Shown piece after piece: positions 16,556-25,373 of a stretch of 50,346 nt of DNA. The DNA is from an uncultured Pelagibacteraceae bacterium. GTDB taxonomy: Bacteria; Pseudomonadota; Alphaproteobacteria; Pelagibacterales; Pelagibacteraceae. The notes under the pieces were generated by a model. It was not told the origin of the DNA and ran no database searches. It saw nothing but the letters and a program-made list of their open reading frames with translations. The position numbers and the translations under genes are program-made. Position 1 is the first letter of the stretch. The number at the start of each line of letters is the position of its first letter. The stretch spans positions 1-50,346 of the forward strand of contig CACAIN010000003.1 of the NCBI GenBank assembly GCA_902532595.1, given 5' to 3'.

Positions 16556-17488
16556 TTAAAAGAAATTAAGTTTTTTAATATAGTCTTTAAATGCACTTTC
16601 TGCCACACTTAGATCAGTTAGTTTGAATTTTAATTTTGATCCAGGAGTTTTTTGAACTAATTTATCATAATCAGCTGTAATTACATTGGCTATTTTTGGA
16701 TATCCACCAATTGTTGGATGATCGGATAAAAGAATTATAGGCTGTCCATCTCCAGGCACCTGGATTGACCCTTTGGTGATACCTTCAGATTTTATATTTT
16801 TGCTTTTCATATTTTCAAGTTTTTTCCCCTCTAGTCTCATGCCCATTCGATCTGTTAGTTTTGTAACTTCATATTCTTTTGAAAAAAAATCTCCTTGGCT
16901 TTTTTTTGAAAAATAATCATATTGTAGTCCTTTCATCACTCTTATCGTAGTGTCATTTTCAAAATCAAATTTAAACTTATTTATTTTTGAGTTTTGGGAA
17001 GATTTATTAAAAAATATTTTTTCATCTAATCTTAATTTCTCTCCATTATTTGAACCAATTTTTGCTCTTACAAGAGTTGAGATGCTTCCTTTTGTTTTTT
17101 CTAATTTAAAGCCTCCAAAAATTGAAAGATAACCGTAAACAGAGTCTATTGTAGAAAGAATATCTAAGCTTTCACCGCTGGATAAAATAAAACTTTCATA
17201 AGGTATTCCCTGTTTTATTTCACCATTATTATTAATAATGTTAAAATTAACTTTTCCTGATACTGCCACTAAAGCTGACTCTCCTACAAGTTCTAGTAAT
17301 GGTCCTTGATATGCAAATTCTAAAGCGCCTTCTGAAATTTCGTTTCCTACCAATTTATTTGCAAGAAAAAATAAAGATTTATCCATGCATCCGCTTGGGG
17401 CTATTCCAAGATGCTGAAGACCAAACCTTCCTGTGTCTTGAAAAGTGGAGTTAATACCTGGTCTTAATATTTTAAAATAATTCTTCAT
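16556..17488 (-). CDS. pxpC: 5-oxoprolinase subunit C (biotin-dependent carboxylase-like, KipA family)
   Basis: 310 residues with the family start RPGINSTFQDTGRFGLQHLGIAPSGCMDK and the C-terminal ILLSDHPTIGGYPKIANVIT, where the active-site region of the allophanate-hydrolase-subunit-2 fold lies. With PxpB and PxpA it forms the prokaryotic ATP-dependent 5-oxoprolinase that converts 5-oxoproline to glutamate. It overlaps pxpB by 17 bases. Confidence 0.92.
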   Translation of the reverse strand: MKNYFKILRPGINSTFQDTGRFGLQHLGIAPSGCMDKSLFFLANKLVGNEISEGALEFAYQGPLLELVGESALVAVSGKVNFNIINNNGEIKQGIPYESFILSSGESLDILSTIDSVYGYLSIFGGFKLEKTKGSISTLVRAKIGSNNGEKLRLDEKIFFNKSSQNSKINKFKFDFENDTTIRVMKGLQYDYFSKKSQGDFFSKEYEVTKLTDRMGMRLEGKKLENMKSKNIKSEGITKGSIQVPGDGQPIILLSDHPTIGGYPKIANVITADYDKLVQKTPGSKLKFKLTDLSVAESAFKDYIKKLNFF

Positions 17489-18170
17489 TTTTAAAAGTTA
17501 GAAAATCTTTTTTTTTCACAGACTTAAATTTTACTGAGTCCCCTGGAGAAAGAAGGCTCGATTCCTTATTTTTAATATTAAATAAATCTAAAGGAGTTTT
17601 TCCAATAATATTCCACCCCCCGGGACTTTCGAAAGTATAGATAGTGCAAAATTTCTCTACTATGCCAACTGATCCTTTATTGATCTTTACTCGAGGTGTG
17701 TCTAATCGATCATGATATAGATTGTTCTTTAAATCTCCTAGGAAAGGCTGGCCAGGCACAAACCCAATCATATAAACAAAAAAATCTGTATTCTGATGTT
17801 CTTTTACTATTTCATTAAAATTTAATTTAGTCTTTTCTTCTAATCTCTTTATATCCAAGGCAAATTCTTCATCATAACATATTGGGATTTCTAGAATTTT
17901 ACTTTGCTCAGAAAAAATTGTTTTAGAGTAATCATTGCTTTTAATAAACTCTATTAGTTCTTTGGATTTTACTTGCTCTAAATCAAAATTGATAATCAAC
18001 TTATTGTACGATGGCGTATAGTTTAAAATACCTCTGATTTTTTTATTTTTTACAGATTCGTCTATAAAATTAAAAAGTTTAATTACTTCTTTATTAGTTT
18101 TTTTGTTAACTTCATCACCAAAATCACATGTGATGCCGCAGTCTCCGATATTGCTTATTTTTTTTAACAT
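17472..18170 (-). CDS. pxpB: 5-oxoprolinase subunit B (KipI family)
   Basis: 232 residues. Motifs GDCGITCDFGDEVN, VYMIGFVPGQPFLGDL, DTPRVKINKGSVGIV and SPGGWNIIGKTPL are the KipI / allophanate-hydrolase-subunit-1 pattern. It acts with PxpC and PxpA. It is divergent from pxpA with 37 bases between starts, in which both promoters must overlap. Confidence 0.92.
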   Translation of the reverse strand: MLKKISNIGDCGITCDFGDEVNKKTNKEVIKLFNFIDESVKNKKIRGILNYTPSYNKLIINFDLEQVKSKELIEFIKSNDYSKTIFSEQSKILEIPICYDEEFALDIKRLEEKTKLNFNEIVKEHQNTDFFVYMIGFVPGQPFLGDLKNNLYHDRLDTPRVKINKGSVGIVEKFCTIYTFESPGGWNIIGKTPLDLFNIKNKESSLLSPGDSVKFKSVKKKDFLTFKNEELF

Positions 18171-18207
18171 AAGTTGTTATAATAGATATTATATAATGGT
18201 TTAAAAT

Positions 18208-18981
18208 ATGGAAATTAATATTAATTGCGATCTTGGAGAAACTTCAAAGTTCTGCTCTACTGAAAACGACCCTTTATTGTTAGGTATAGTTAACTCAGCT
18301 AATGTTGCTTGTGGTTATCATGCAGGGGATAAGCCTACCATGAAAAAAACAGTACAAATTTCAAAAGAAAATGGAGTAAGTATTGGAGCACACCCTTCTT
18401 TCAATGATCCAGAAAACTTTGGTCGAAAGAGATTAAATTTACTCCCCAAAGATATTACTAAGTTAATTATTGATCAAATTTTTATTTTAGCAGAAATAGC
18501 AGAAAAAAATTCCATGAAAGTAACTCATGTTAAGCCACACGGTGCTTTAAACAATATGGCTTGTGAAAATTTTGAATTAGCTAATGTTATTGCCAAAGCA
18601 ATTATTCAAGCAAACAAAGACTTAATCTTTTTAGTTCCTACAGGTTCTGAAATGGAAAAAGCAGGGAAAAAGCTCGGTATGAAAGTAGCTGCTGAAATAT
18701 TTGCCGATAGAAATTATGAAGATGATGGTAATTTAGTTTCTAGATCAAAATCAAATGCATTAATTACAGATCCAGAAGTTGCAAAAAATCATGTTGTTAA
18801 AATGGTAAAAAACCAATCAATAAATTGTTTTTCTGGAAAACAAATTCCATGTGAAATTGACTCAATATGTGTTCATGGCGATGGAAAAAGTGCAGTAAGT
18901 ACTGCAAAAAAAATTAAAGATGGACTTTTAAAAACTGGAGTGAATTTAAAAACATTAGATCAATTAAAAAAATTTATTTAG
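18208..18981 (+). CDS. pxpA: 5-oxoprolinase subunit A (LamB/YcsF family)
   Basis: 257 residues with INCDLGETSKF, SANVACGYHAGDKPTM, GAHPSFNDPENFGR, VKPHGALNN and CVHGDG, the ordered motifs of the LamB/YcsF family; several histidines and aspartates form the metal-like centre. It is on the opposite strand from pxpB-pxpC, which is unusual because pxpA, B and C are normally in one operon. It ends immediately at the convergent dctM stop. Confidence 0.95.
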   Translation: MEININCDLGETSKFCSTENDPLLLGIVNSANVACGYHAGDKPTMKKTVQISKENGVSIGAHPSFNDPENFGRKRLNLLPKDITKLIIDQIFILAEIAEKNSMKVTHVKPHGALNNMACENFELANVIAKAIIQANKDLIFLVPTGSEMEKAGKKLGMKVAAEIFADRNYEDDGNLVSRSKSNALITDPEVAKNHVVKMVKNQSINCFSGKQIPCEIDSICVHGDGKSAVSTAKKIKDGLLKTGVNLKTLDQLKKFI

Positions 18982-20292
18982 TTAGCTCAGAGGCTGAATC
19001 ATCTTTTCTGGCAACCAAAGAGCTAATTCTGGAAAAGCAATAATGATTATTACAGCTAAAATCATTAATAAAAAAAGTGGAAACGCACTTCTTGCAATAA
19101 ATCCCATATCCTTTTTTGCCATACCTTGAAGAACAAATAAATTAAATCCAACTGGCGGTGTAATTTGAGCCATTTCTACAACTATGACCAAATAAATACC
19201 GAACCAAATCATATCAAATCCGGCTTGACGTATCATTGGTTCAATAATTGCCATAGTTAAAACTACAGCAGAAATTCCATCCAAGAACATTCCAAGAATT
19301 ATATAAAACAAAGTCAAAACCAAAAGCAACATATAGGGGGATAAATGAAGTGTATCGATAAAAACTGCTAAATTATTAGGAAGGCCTGTGAAAGCCATAG
19401 CTAAAGTTAAAAAAGAAGATCCAGCTAAAATAAAAGCAATCATACAAGATGTTTTTGTTGCTCCTAATAATGATTTTTTAAAAGACTCTTTTGTTAAACT
19501 TTTTTGAAAATAAGATAATACCAATGCTCCTAAAACTCCAAGAGAAGCTGCTTCAGTAGCAGTAGCAATACCAGCATATATAGATCCAATTACTGAGAAT
19601 ATTAAAAGAACCACTGGTAATAATTGCCCAGACTTTTTCACTTTTTCTAAAAAAGAAAAATCCTCACTTATTAATGGCATAATTTCTTTATTTTGAATGG
19701 ACCAACCAATAACATAAACCATAAATAAAATGGCTAATACAATTCCTGGAATAACGCCTGCAATAAAAAGTTTTGCTATAGATTCTTCAACAGTAACTCC
19801 ATAAATGATTAAAATAATGGATGGAGGTATTAAAAGACCTAAGGTTCCAGATCCTGCTAAAGTCCCCAAAAGAAAACTTTCGGGATAATTTCTTTTTCTA
19901 AGTTCTGGTATAGACATTTTTCCAACTGTTGCAACGGTAGCAGCTGAAGAGCCAGAAATTGCAGCAAAAATAGCGCAACCTAAAATGTTAACATGAATTA
20001 AACCTCCAGGTAATTTTGCCAACCACGGAGATAAGCCTTTAAATAAATTCTCAGATAATTTTGTTCTAAATAAAATTTCCCCCATCCAAACAAAGAGAGG
20101 TAAAGCTGTTAATGACCAAGATGAGCCCATACTCCACATTGTTGTAGCCATCGCATCTCCGACTGGTCTTGATGTAAACATCAACATCCCAATAGTTGAA
20201 ACTCCAATCATACTGATTCCAACCCAAACACCAGTTCCAAGGAATAGCAACAAGACGCTGATAAAAAATATGGTTAAATAAACTTCAATCAT
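18982..20292 (-). CDS. dctM: TRAP transporter large permease DctM family
   Basis: 436 residues with about twelve transmembrane helices and DctM family marks: GVWVGISMIGV, GCAIFAAISGSSAATVATVG, GTLAGSGTLGLLIPPSIILIIYG and ITPPVGFNLFVLQG. It is the sodium-driven transport subunit of a tripartite TRAP system. It overlaps dctQ by eight bases. Last gene of the dctP-dctQ-dctM set and convergent with pxpA. Confidence 0.95.
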   Translation of the reverse strand: MIEVYLTIFFISVLLLFLGTGVWVGISMIGVSTIGMLMFTSRPVGDAMATTMWSMGSSWSLTALPLFVWMGEILFRTKLSENLFKGLSPWLAKLPGGLIHVNILGCAIFAAISGSSAATVATVGKMSIPELRKRNYPESFLLGTLAGSGTLGLLIPPSIILIIYGVTVEESIAKLFIAGVIPGIVLAILFMVYVIGWSIQNKEIMPLISEDFSFLEKVKKSGQLLPVVLLIFSVIGSIYAGIATATEAASLGVLGALVLSYFQKSLTKESFKKSLLGATKTSCMIAFILAGSSFLTLAMAFTGLPNNLAVFIDTLHLSPYMLLLVLTLFYIILGMFLDGISAVVLTMAIIEPMIRQAGFDMIWFGIYLVIVVEMAQITPPVGFNLFVLQGMAKKDMGFIARSAFPLFLLMILAVIIIIAFPELALWLPEKMIQPLS

Positions 20293-20776
20293 TATGTTTT
20301 TTAATAAATAATTTTAAAAAATTGTGCAAAATGCAGACAAAAAATATTATGGCGCCTATAGCAACTCCAGTTTGAGGAATCCAAAGTAAAATTTCATCTG
20401 CACCTTGGCTTCTCTCACCTAGCTGAATTGATACAATCCACATTTTTATGAAATAAAAAGCTAAAAAACCTGAAAAAAATGTTGAAATTGCTAAACACCA
20501 TATGGACAAAAATCTTAATACTCCACCTTCTGCTTTATCTAAAAATAAAGTTATTCTAATATGACCATTTTCATTAAATGTATAAGCAAGGGCTAAAAAA
20601 GAAGCTGTTGCTAAACTATAACCTGAATATTCTGTTAAACCACGAATATAAAATCCAAAAACCCTAGATGCTATTCCTGTAACAATAAAAACTAATATTA
20701 GAATTAAAAAAAAGGAAGCAATATATCCAGAGTACCTATAAAAAAAATTTAAAAATTTATCTATTTTATAAAACAT
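20285..20776 (-). CDS. dctQ: TRAP transporter small permease DctQ family
   Basis: 163 residues with four transmembrane helices; RVFGFYIRGLTEYSGYSLATASFLALAYTFNENGHIRI and the QTGVAIGAIIFF end are typical of DctQ. The start codon is four bases from the stem of the terminator-like hairpin at 20,779-20,806, so there is no room for a Shine-Dalgarno sequence upstream. No earlier start is possible without running into the hairpin. Confidence 0.88.
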   Translation of the reverse strand: MFYKIDKFLNFFYRYSGYIASFFLILILVFIVTGIASRVFGFYIRGLTEYSGYSLATASFLALAYTFNENGHIRITLFLDKAEGGVLRFLSIWCLAISTFFSGFLAFYFIKMWIVSIQLGERSQGADEILLWIPQTGVAIGAIIFFVCILHNFLKLFIKKHND

Positions 20777-20812
20777 AAAAGGCCGTATCTATTATACGGC
20801 CTTTTTGTCTAA
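20777..20812 (-). terminator. Intrinsic terminator between dctP and dctQ
   Basis: On the minus strand GGCCGTA-taataga-TACGGCC is followed by TTTTATG, a seven-base-pair GC-rich stem with a short T-run. The T-run runs straight into the ATG of dctQ. It probably terminates most transcripts after the binding-protein gene and lets some read through to the permeases. The flanking AAAA/TTTT make the hairpin symmetric, so plus-strand use is also possible. Confidence 0.8.
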
Positions 20813-20819
20813 ATAAAAT

Positions 20820-21791
20820 TTATTTATATGCTGATAAAACAGCTTGTCCTCTTGAACCCGCTCTATCTGCCCACTCTTTAGCCATAGTAGCACCAGTTTT
20901 TTCAAAATGACTTTGTAAAGCTGCATTTACTTTGCCTACTACCATACCGGCATCAGCTAAGGCTTTCTTGTCTGCAACGTTACCCATTTTAGATAATTGC
21001 CAACCTTTTCTTTCAGCTAAAGCTGCCTGTTGCATAACCATTTTCTGAGTAGCGCCATCAAGTTTATTCCAGGCCTTCTTATTTACAACAACCATGTTTT
21101 TTGGAAACCATGCTGCAATATCATAAAAATATTTAACACCGTTTTCCCAAATTTTACTATTTTTACCAGTTGTTGGTGATGTAATCATACTTTCAACCAT
21201 TCCTGTTGAAAACGCCTGACTTATCGCAACTGCTTCTAACTTAGTTGGTTTCATTCCAGTTAATTCTGCAATTCTAATTGTTGCAGAGTTATACGCTCTA
21301 AACTTAAGTCCTTTAAGATCACTTACAGAGTTAATTTCTTTTTTACTGTATAAACCTTGAGCTGGCCAAGGAACTGCATAAAGAAAAACCATTCCTTTTT
21401 CGTCAAGTCCTTTTATCAATTCTGGTTTTGAAGCTTTATAAAGTTTTTGTGCGTCTGCATAAGTTTGAGCAACAAAAGGAATAGAGTCCACTTCTAGTAA
21501 TGGATCAAGTTTTCCATGAGCAGACATAAATCTTTCTCCGATTTGTGTTTGTCCAGTTTGTACTGCCCTTAAAATCGCTCCACCTTTAAACAATGATCCG
21601 CCAGGATGGGTCTTGATTGTAAGTTTTCCACCAGACTTTTCAGTTACTGCCTTTGCAAATTCTGTCGCATTTTGCGAATGAAAATTGCCTGCTCCATATG
21701 CTAAAGCCATGTTCCATGTCTCTGCATGAACTGTTCCCGCAGTAATAAGTAAAGATGTTATTATTATACCAATCTTTTTTAATATTTTCAT
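20820..21791 (-). CDS. dctP: TRAP transporter solute-binding protein DctP family
   Basis: 323 residues with a cleavable signal peptide ending TVHAETW. Domain marks include AVTEKSGGKLTIKTHPGGSLFKGGAILRAVQTGQ, FVAQTYADAQKL, DLKGLKFRAYNSATIRIAELTGMKPT with the arginine that normally binds the substrate carboxylate, and AWFPKNMVVVNKKAW. The ligand is not readable from sequence; organic acids are usual. A strong AGGAGG sits four bases before the ATG. A TTGATT-N17-TCAAAT pair upstream (21,850 to 21,822) is a possible weak promoter. Confidence 0.93.
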   Translation of the reverse strand: MKILKKIGIIITSLLITAGTVHAETWNMALAYGAGNFHSQNATEFAKAVTEKSGGKLTIKTHPGGSLFKGGAILRAVQTGQTQIGERFMSAHGKLDPLLEVDSIPFVAQTYADAQKLYKASKPELIKGLDEKGMVFLYAVPWPAQGLYSKKEINSVSDLKGLKFRAYNSATIRIAELTGMKPTKLEAVAISQAFSTGMVESMITSPTTGKNSKIWENGVKYFYDIAAWFPKNMVVVNKKAWNKLDGATQKMVMQQAALAERKGWQLSKMGNVADKKALADAGMVVGKVNAALQSHFEKTGATMAKEWADRAGSRGQAVLSAYK

Positions 21792-21858
21792 TTTTCCTCC
21801 TATGAAATGTATTAATTTCTTATTTGACTAGTTGATTTAGTAAAAATCAAGGGAAATT

Positions 21859-23184
21859 TTATAATTTTTTTAAAATTCTATCAAAAAAATAGTTTAAAGT
21901 AAGTGATCTAAATACCACAAATAAAAGCAATGAAAGCCATAAGCCATGATTGCCAAAATATTTTGTTAGATATATTGATATAATTATAAAAGAAGTAACA
22001 GAAATAAACATTGCATTTCTGATTTCTTTAGTTTGTGAAGCTCCGATAAATATTCCATCTAATTGATAACAAAATGATGCGAGAGGTGGAATAATGATAA
22101 TCCAGAAAGCATGTTTATAAGAAATAAATCTAAGAATCTCTATATCTGTAATAAGGTTAATAATTTGTTTAAAAAAAATTAAATAAAATATAGAAATAAT
22201 CAGGCCTGTAAAAAAACTTAATTGTATTGAATTTTTAACAGTTAATAAAAAAGATTTTCTATTTTTTCTTCCAATAGCAAAACCTACTATTCCCTCTGTA
22301 GAAAAAGCATAAGCATCGAGAAAAAAAGCTGCTAAAATTATAAATTGCATTAAGATGGTATTAATGGCCAAATAATCTTCGCCTAACTTAGAACCAAGAT
22401 AGGTAATCCAAAGAAATGAGAATGTAAGTAAAGTCGTCCTTATAAAAATATCAAAATTAATAGTGAATAATTTTAAAAGTTTAGAAGGAACTATTAATCT
22501 TGTAAATACTGGAATTACTTGAAAATTTTTTAATATAAAATTGTAAGAAAACAAAGAAAAAATAATTGCAGTTATATAGCTTGCCATCAAAGTTCCTAGA
22601 GCAACCCCAAATACATTTAAATTTAAAGACAATACAAAAAAAGAACTAAAAACTATATTTAAAACTGACAGAATAATTATTAATAGACTTGATATATTGG
22701 TTTTTTGAATACCTAAATAAAAACCAAATAAGATATAAATAGTGAATTCAGCGGGTATAGAAAATACTCTCACAAATATATAGGTATTTATTAATTCTTG
22801 GGTTTCGTTCGATGTTGAAAAAAAATTCTTAATTAGACTTACTATAATAGGTGTAAATAAAATAATAATCGTGGCTATTACAATAGCTATTAAAAAATTT
22901 CTCAATAATGTCCTAGTAATTTCTCTATAGTCACCTTTGCCAAATAATTGAGCAACAATTCCAACTGTTCCCATTCTTAAAAAAGCAAAACTCCATATGA
23001 TCATAGTCATAACTGATGTAGCTATACTTGTTGCAGCCAAAAATCTTGTTTCTCCTAGATTTCCCATTAAACCAGTATCAACAATACCCACAAAAGGAAT
23101 TGCTAAATTTCCAAAGAAAACTGGAATGGACAGTAAGAATATTTGTTTTTTTGAATTATTAGCTGAATAACTTCTTGGGTTCAT
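21859..23184 (-). CDS. MATE family efflux transporter
   Basis: 441 residues with about twelve transmembrane helices in two repeats; the N-terminal start LLSIPVFFGNLAIPFVGIVDTGLMGNLGETRFLAATSIATS is the MATE pattern, and IVGFAIGRKNRKSF is the matching second-half element. It exports cationic or other small molecules with sodium or protons and resembles the DinF branch. Its start is 61 bases from the divergent TerC-family gene. Confidence 0.9.
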   Translation of the reverse strand: MNPRSYSANNSKKQIFLLSIPVFFGNLAIPFVGIVDTGLMGNLGETRFLAATSIATSVMTMIIWSFAFLRMGTVGIVAQLFGKGDYREITRTLLRNFLIAIVIATIIILFTPIIVSLIKNFFSTSNETQELINTYIFVRVFSIPAEFTIYILFGFYLGIQKTNISSLLIIILSVLNIVFSSFFVLSLNLNVFGVALGTLMASYITAIIFSLFSYNFILKNFQVIPVFTRLIVPSKLLKLFTINFDIFIRTTLLTFSFLWITYLGSKLGEDYLAINTILMQFIILAAFFLDAYAFSTEGIVGFAIGRKNRKSFLLTVKNSIQLSFFTGLIISIFYLIFFKQIINLITDIEILRFISYKHAFWIIIIPPLASFCYQLDGIFIGASQTKEIRNAMFISVTSFIIISIYLTKYFGNHGLWLSLLLFVVFRSLTLNYFFDRILKKL

Positions 23185-23245
23185 AAAAAAAAAAGATTAC
23201 TCTTTTAAATACCAAACAATTAAATTATATACATGAAATAGAAAA

Positions 23246-23866
23246 ATGTTAGAGCAATTAATCATTTCAACTCAAATTATCTTAATCGATATAGTTATGG
23301 CCGCGGATAATGCGATCATTATAGGATTAATTGCTGCAAACTTTGCTCCCGATAACAGAAAAAAAATTATTGCTTGGGGGGTAGGAGCAGCTTTTATATT
23401 CAGAATAATATTTGCCTTCAGTGCAAGTTATTTATTTGAATTTCCTTGGCTTAAAATCTTAGGAGGTGTTTTGTTGCTTTGGATTATTCATAATTTGAGA
23501 CAAGATTTTTTTGGAAAAAACAAAATAAGGTCTCCTCAAATTAAATCAGATGAAAATCAGTCTTTTAGAAATGGAGTATATAAAGTTTTAGTAGCTGATT
23601 TAACATTAAGTTTTGATAACGTAATAGGTGTTGTCGGGGCCGCAAGAGACAATTATCATTTAATGATAATTGGTTTGCTTCTGTCAGTATTTCTTATAGC
23701 TACACTTGCTAGTTACTTTGCAGATTATATTAAAAAACATCAATGGTTAGGGTATGTTGGATTAGTTGCTATTTTAGTAATTGCTATTCAGTTAATTATT
23801 GGTGGATTTGTAAACTTGGATGTGCTCTCAATAAACGAAAAGTACGAATTTCTTTTTAGTATATAG
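23246..23866 (+). CDS. TerC / YjbE family membrane protein
   Basis: 206 residues with about seven transmembrane helices. Two paired aspartate motifs, IVMAADNAIIIGLIAANF and LTLSFDNVIGVVGAARDN, are the defining repeats of the TerC family, which is linked to metal homeostasis (manganese export for several members). No yybP-ykoY manganese riboswitch fits in the 61-base upstream spacer. The stop lies one base from the convergent prpD stop. Confidence 0.88.
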   Translation: MLEQLIISTQIILIDIVMAADNAIIIGLIAANFAPDNRKKIIAWGVGAAFIFRIIFAFSASYLFEFPWLKILGGVLLLWIIHNLRQDFFGKNKIRSPQIKSDENQSFRNGVYKVLVADLTLSFDNVIGVVGAARDNYHLMIIGLLLSVFLIATLASYFADYIKKHQWLGYVGLVAILVIAIQLIIGGFVNLDVLSINEKYEFLFSI

Positions 23867-23867
23867 T

Positions 23868-25373
23868 TTAAAAAATTGTATTTTTATCAGGTTGTTTTTT
23901 TCGATATTTTTTTAATACTTCAATATTAAGTCCGGTAAGTTTATTGGATTTTAATTTTTTAAGATTTTGAACTAATCTTAAAAATCTTTCAGATTCTTTT
24001 TTTGAAATTACACCATCAGTAAGTATTCTAAATTTATTGATGTATTCTTTTCTGCCAAAAGGTCTTTTTCCAGCAGGATGAGCGTCTGCAACGTTTATTT
24101 CTTGGGATATTGTTGAGCCATTTTTCATTTTAATAATGACTTTGCCTCCAAAACTTTTCTTTTTAGGATCTTTATCATGATATTTTTTTGTCCACTTTTT
24201 ATTCTCCCGTGTTATTATTTTTTTCCATAGTTGAACAGTGCTTTTTTTTCTAGCTCTTTGAGGAGTATAAGATTTTACATGATGCCAAGCTCCATCTTCT
24301 AGAGCTACAGCAAATATATACATTATAGAGTGATCTAATGTTTCCCTGCTAGCATAAGGATCCATTTTCTGAGGATCGTTTGCTCCTGTGCCTATTACGT
24401 AATGCGTATGATGACTGGTTTCAATAATAATCTTTTTTATATCCGACAGATTCTTAATTTTTTTATTTAAGTTTCTAGCTAAATCTATTAAAGCTTGTGA
24501 TTGGTATTCTGCAGAGTGTTCTTTGGTATAGGTTTCTAAAATTGCTTTCTTGGGTTCGTTAATTCTAGGAAGAGGAATAGTATATTTTTTTCCTGGACCT
24601 GATAAAACATAAGCAATTACACTATCTTCTCCTTCATAAATAGGACTAGGTGCACCTTCTCCTCTCATACACCTATCTACAGACTCAACTGCTAATTTTG
24701 CTGCATGCGCAGGAGCAAATGCTTTCCAACTAGAAATTTCTCCTTTTCTAGATTGTCTTGTCGAAACAGTTACGTGAAGAGCTTGTTGAACAGATTGATA
24801 AATAGTTTCGGTTTTTAATTTTAACAAACTTCCAAGACCAGCTGCAACACTTGGACCTAAATGCGCTATATGATCAATTTTATGTTCATGTAAACAAATA
24901 CCTTTTACCAAGTTTACCTGGACTTCGTAGCCAGTAAGAATTCCTTTTATTAAATCCATTCCGCTACATCCTTTTTGCTGAGCTACAGCTATAATAGCAG
25001 GTATGTTATCTCCTGGATGGCTATAATCAGCCGCTAAGAAAGTATCGTGATAATCTAGTTCTCTAACTGCAGTTCCATTAGCCCAGGCTGCCCATTCACA
25101 ATCAACTTTTATTTTTGGATTTAAACCAAAAACATTTGCTCCATTTTTTCTTGGATGTGCTAAAGCCATTTCTCTTGCAGAAATGACTGGTTTTCTGTTG
25201 TACGACGCAATCGCAACAGAAGCATTATCTATAATTCTATTAATCACCATTTCTACAGCATTTTTATCTATCTTTGCTTTATCAGACGCTATTTCTGCAA
25301 TTTTCCAAGCTAATTGATTTTTCTTTTTTAAATTAGCTTTTGATGGATGTACTTTTACAATTATCTTTCTCAT
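23868..25373 (-). CDS. prpD: MmgE/PrpD family, 2-methylcitrate-dehydratase-like protein
   Basis: 501 residues with PrpD-family motifs: [66 protein letters not shown], and the active-site region [31 protein letters not shown]. PrpD dehydrates 2-methylcitrate to 2-methyl-cis-aconitate in propionate catabolism. prpB and prpC are not in the window. The start shares one base with the acnA stop, so both are probably translated together, and AcnA could hydrate the PrpD product. Confidence 0.92.
   Translation of the reverse strand: MRKIIVKVHPSKANLKKKNQLAWKIAEIASDKAKIDKNAVEMVINRIIDNASVAIASYNRKPVISAREMALAHPRKNGANVFGLNPKIKVDCEWAAWANGTAVRELDYHDTFLAADYSHPGDNIPAIIAVAQQKGCSGMDLIKGILTGYEVQVNLVKGICLHEHKIDHIAHLGPSVAAGLGSLLKLKTETIYQSVQQALHVTVSTRQSRKGEISSWKAFAPAHAAKLAVESVDRCMRGEGAPSPIYEGEDSVIAYVLSGPGKKYTIPLPRINEPKKAILETYTKEHSAEYQSQALIDLARNLNKKIKNLSDIKKIIIETSHHTHYVIGTGANDPQKMDPYASRETLDHSIMYIFAVALEDGAWHHVKSYTPQRARKKSTVQLWKKIITRENKKWTKKYHDKDPKKKSFGGKVIIKMKNGSTISQEINVADAHPAGKRPFGRKEYINKFRILTDGVISKKESERFLRLVQNLKKLKSNKLTGLNIEVLKKYRKKQPDKNTIF

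Noticed and set aside
23185-23245. Possible yybP-ykoY manganese riboswitch before the TerC gene
   Set aside because: The spacer is 61 bases and shows none of the conserved loops.
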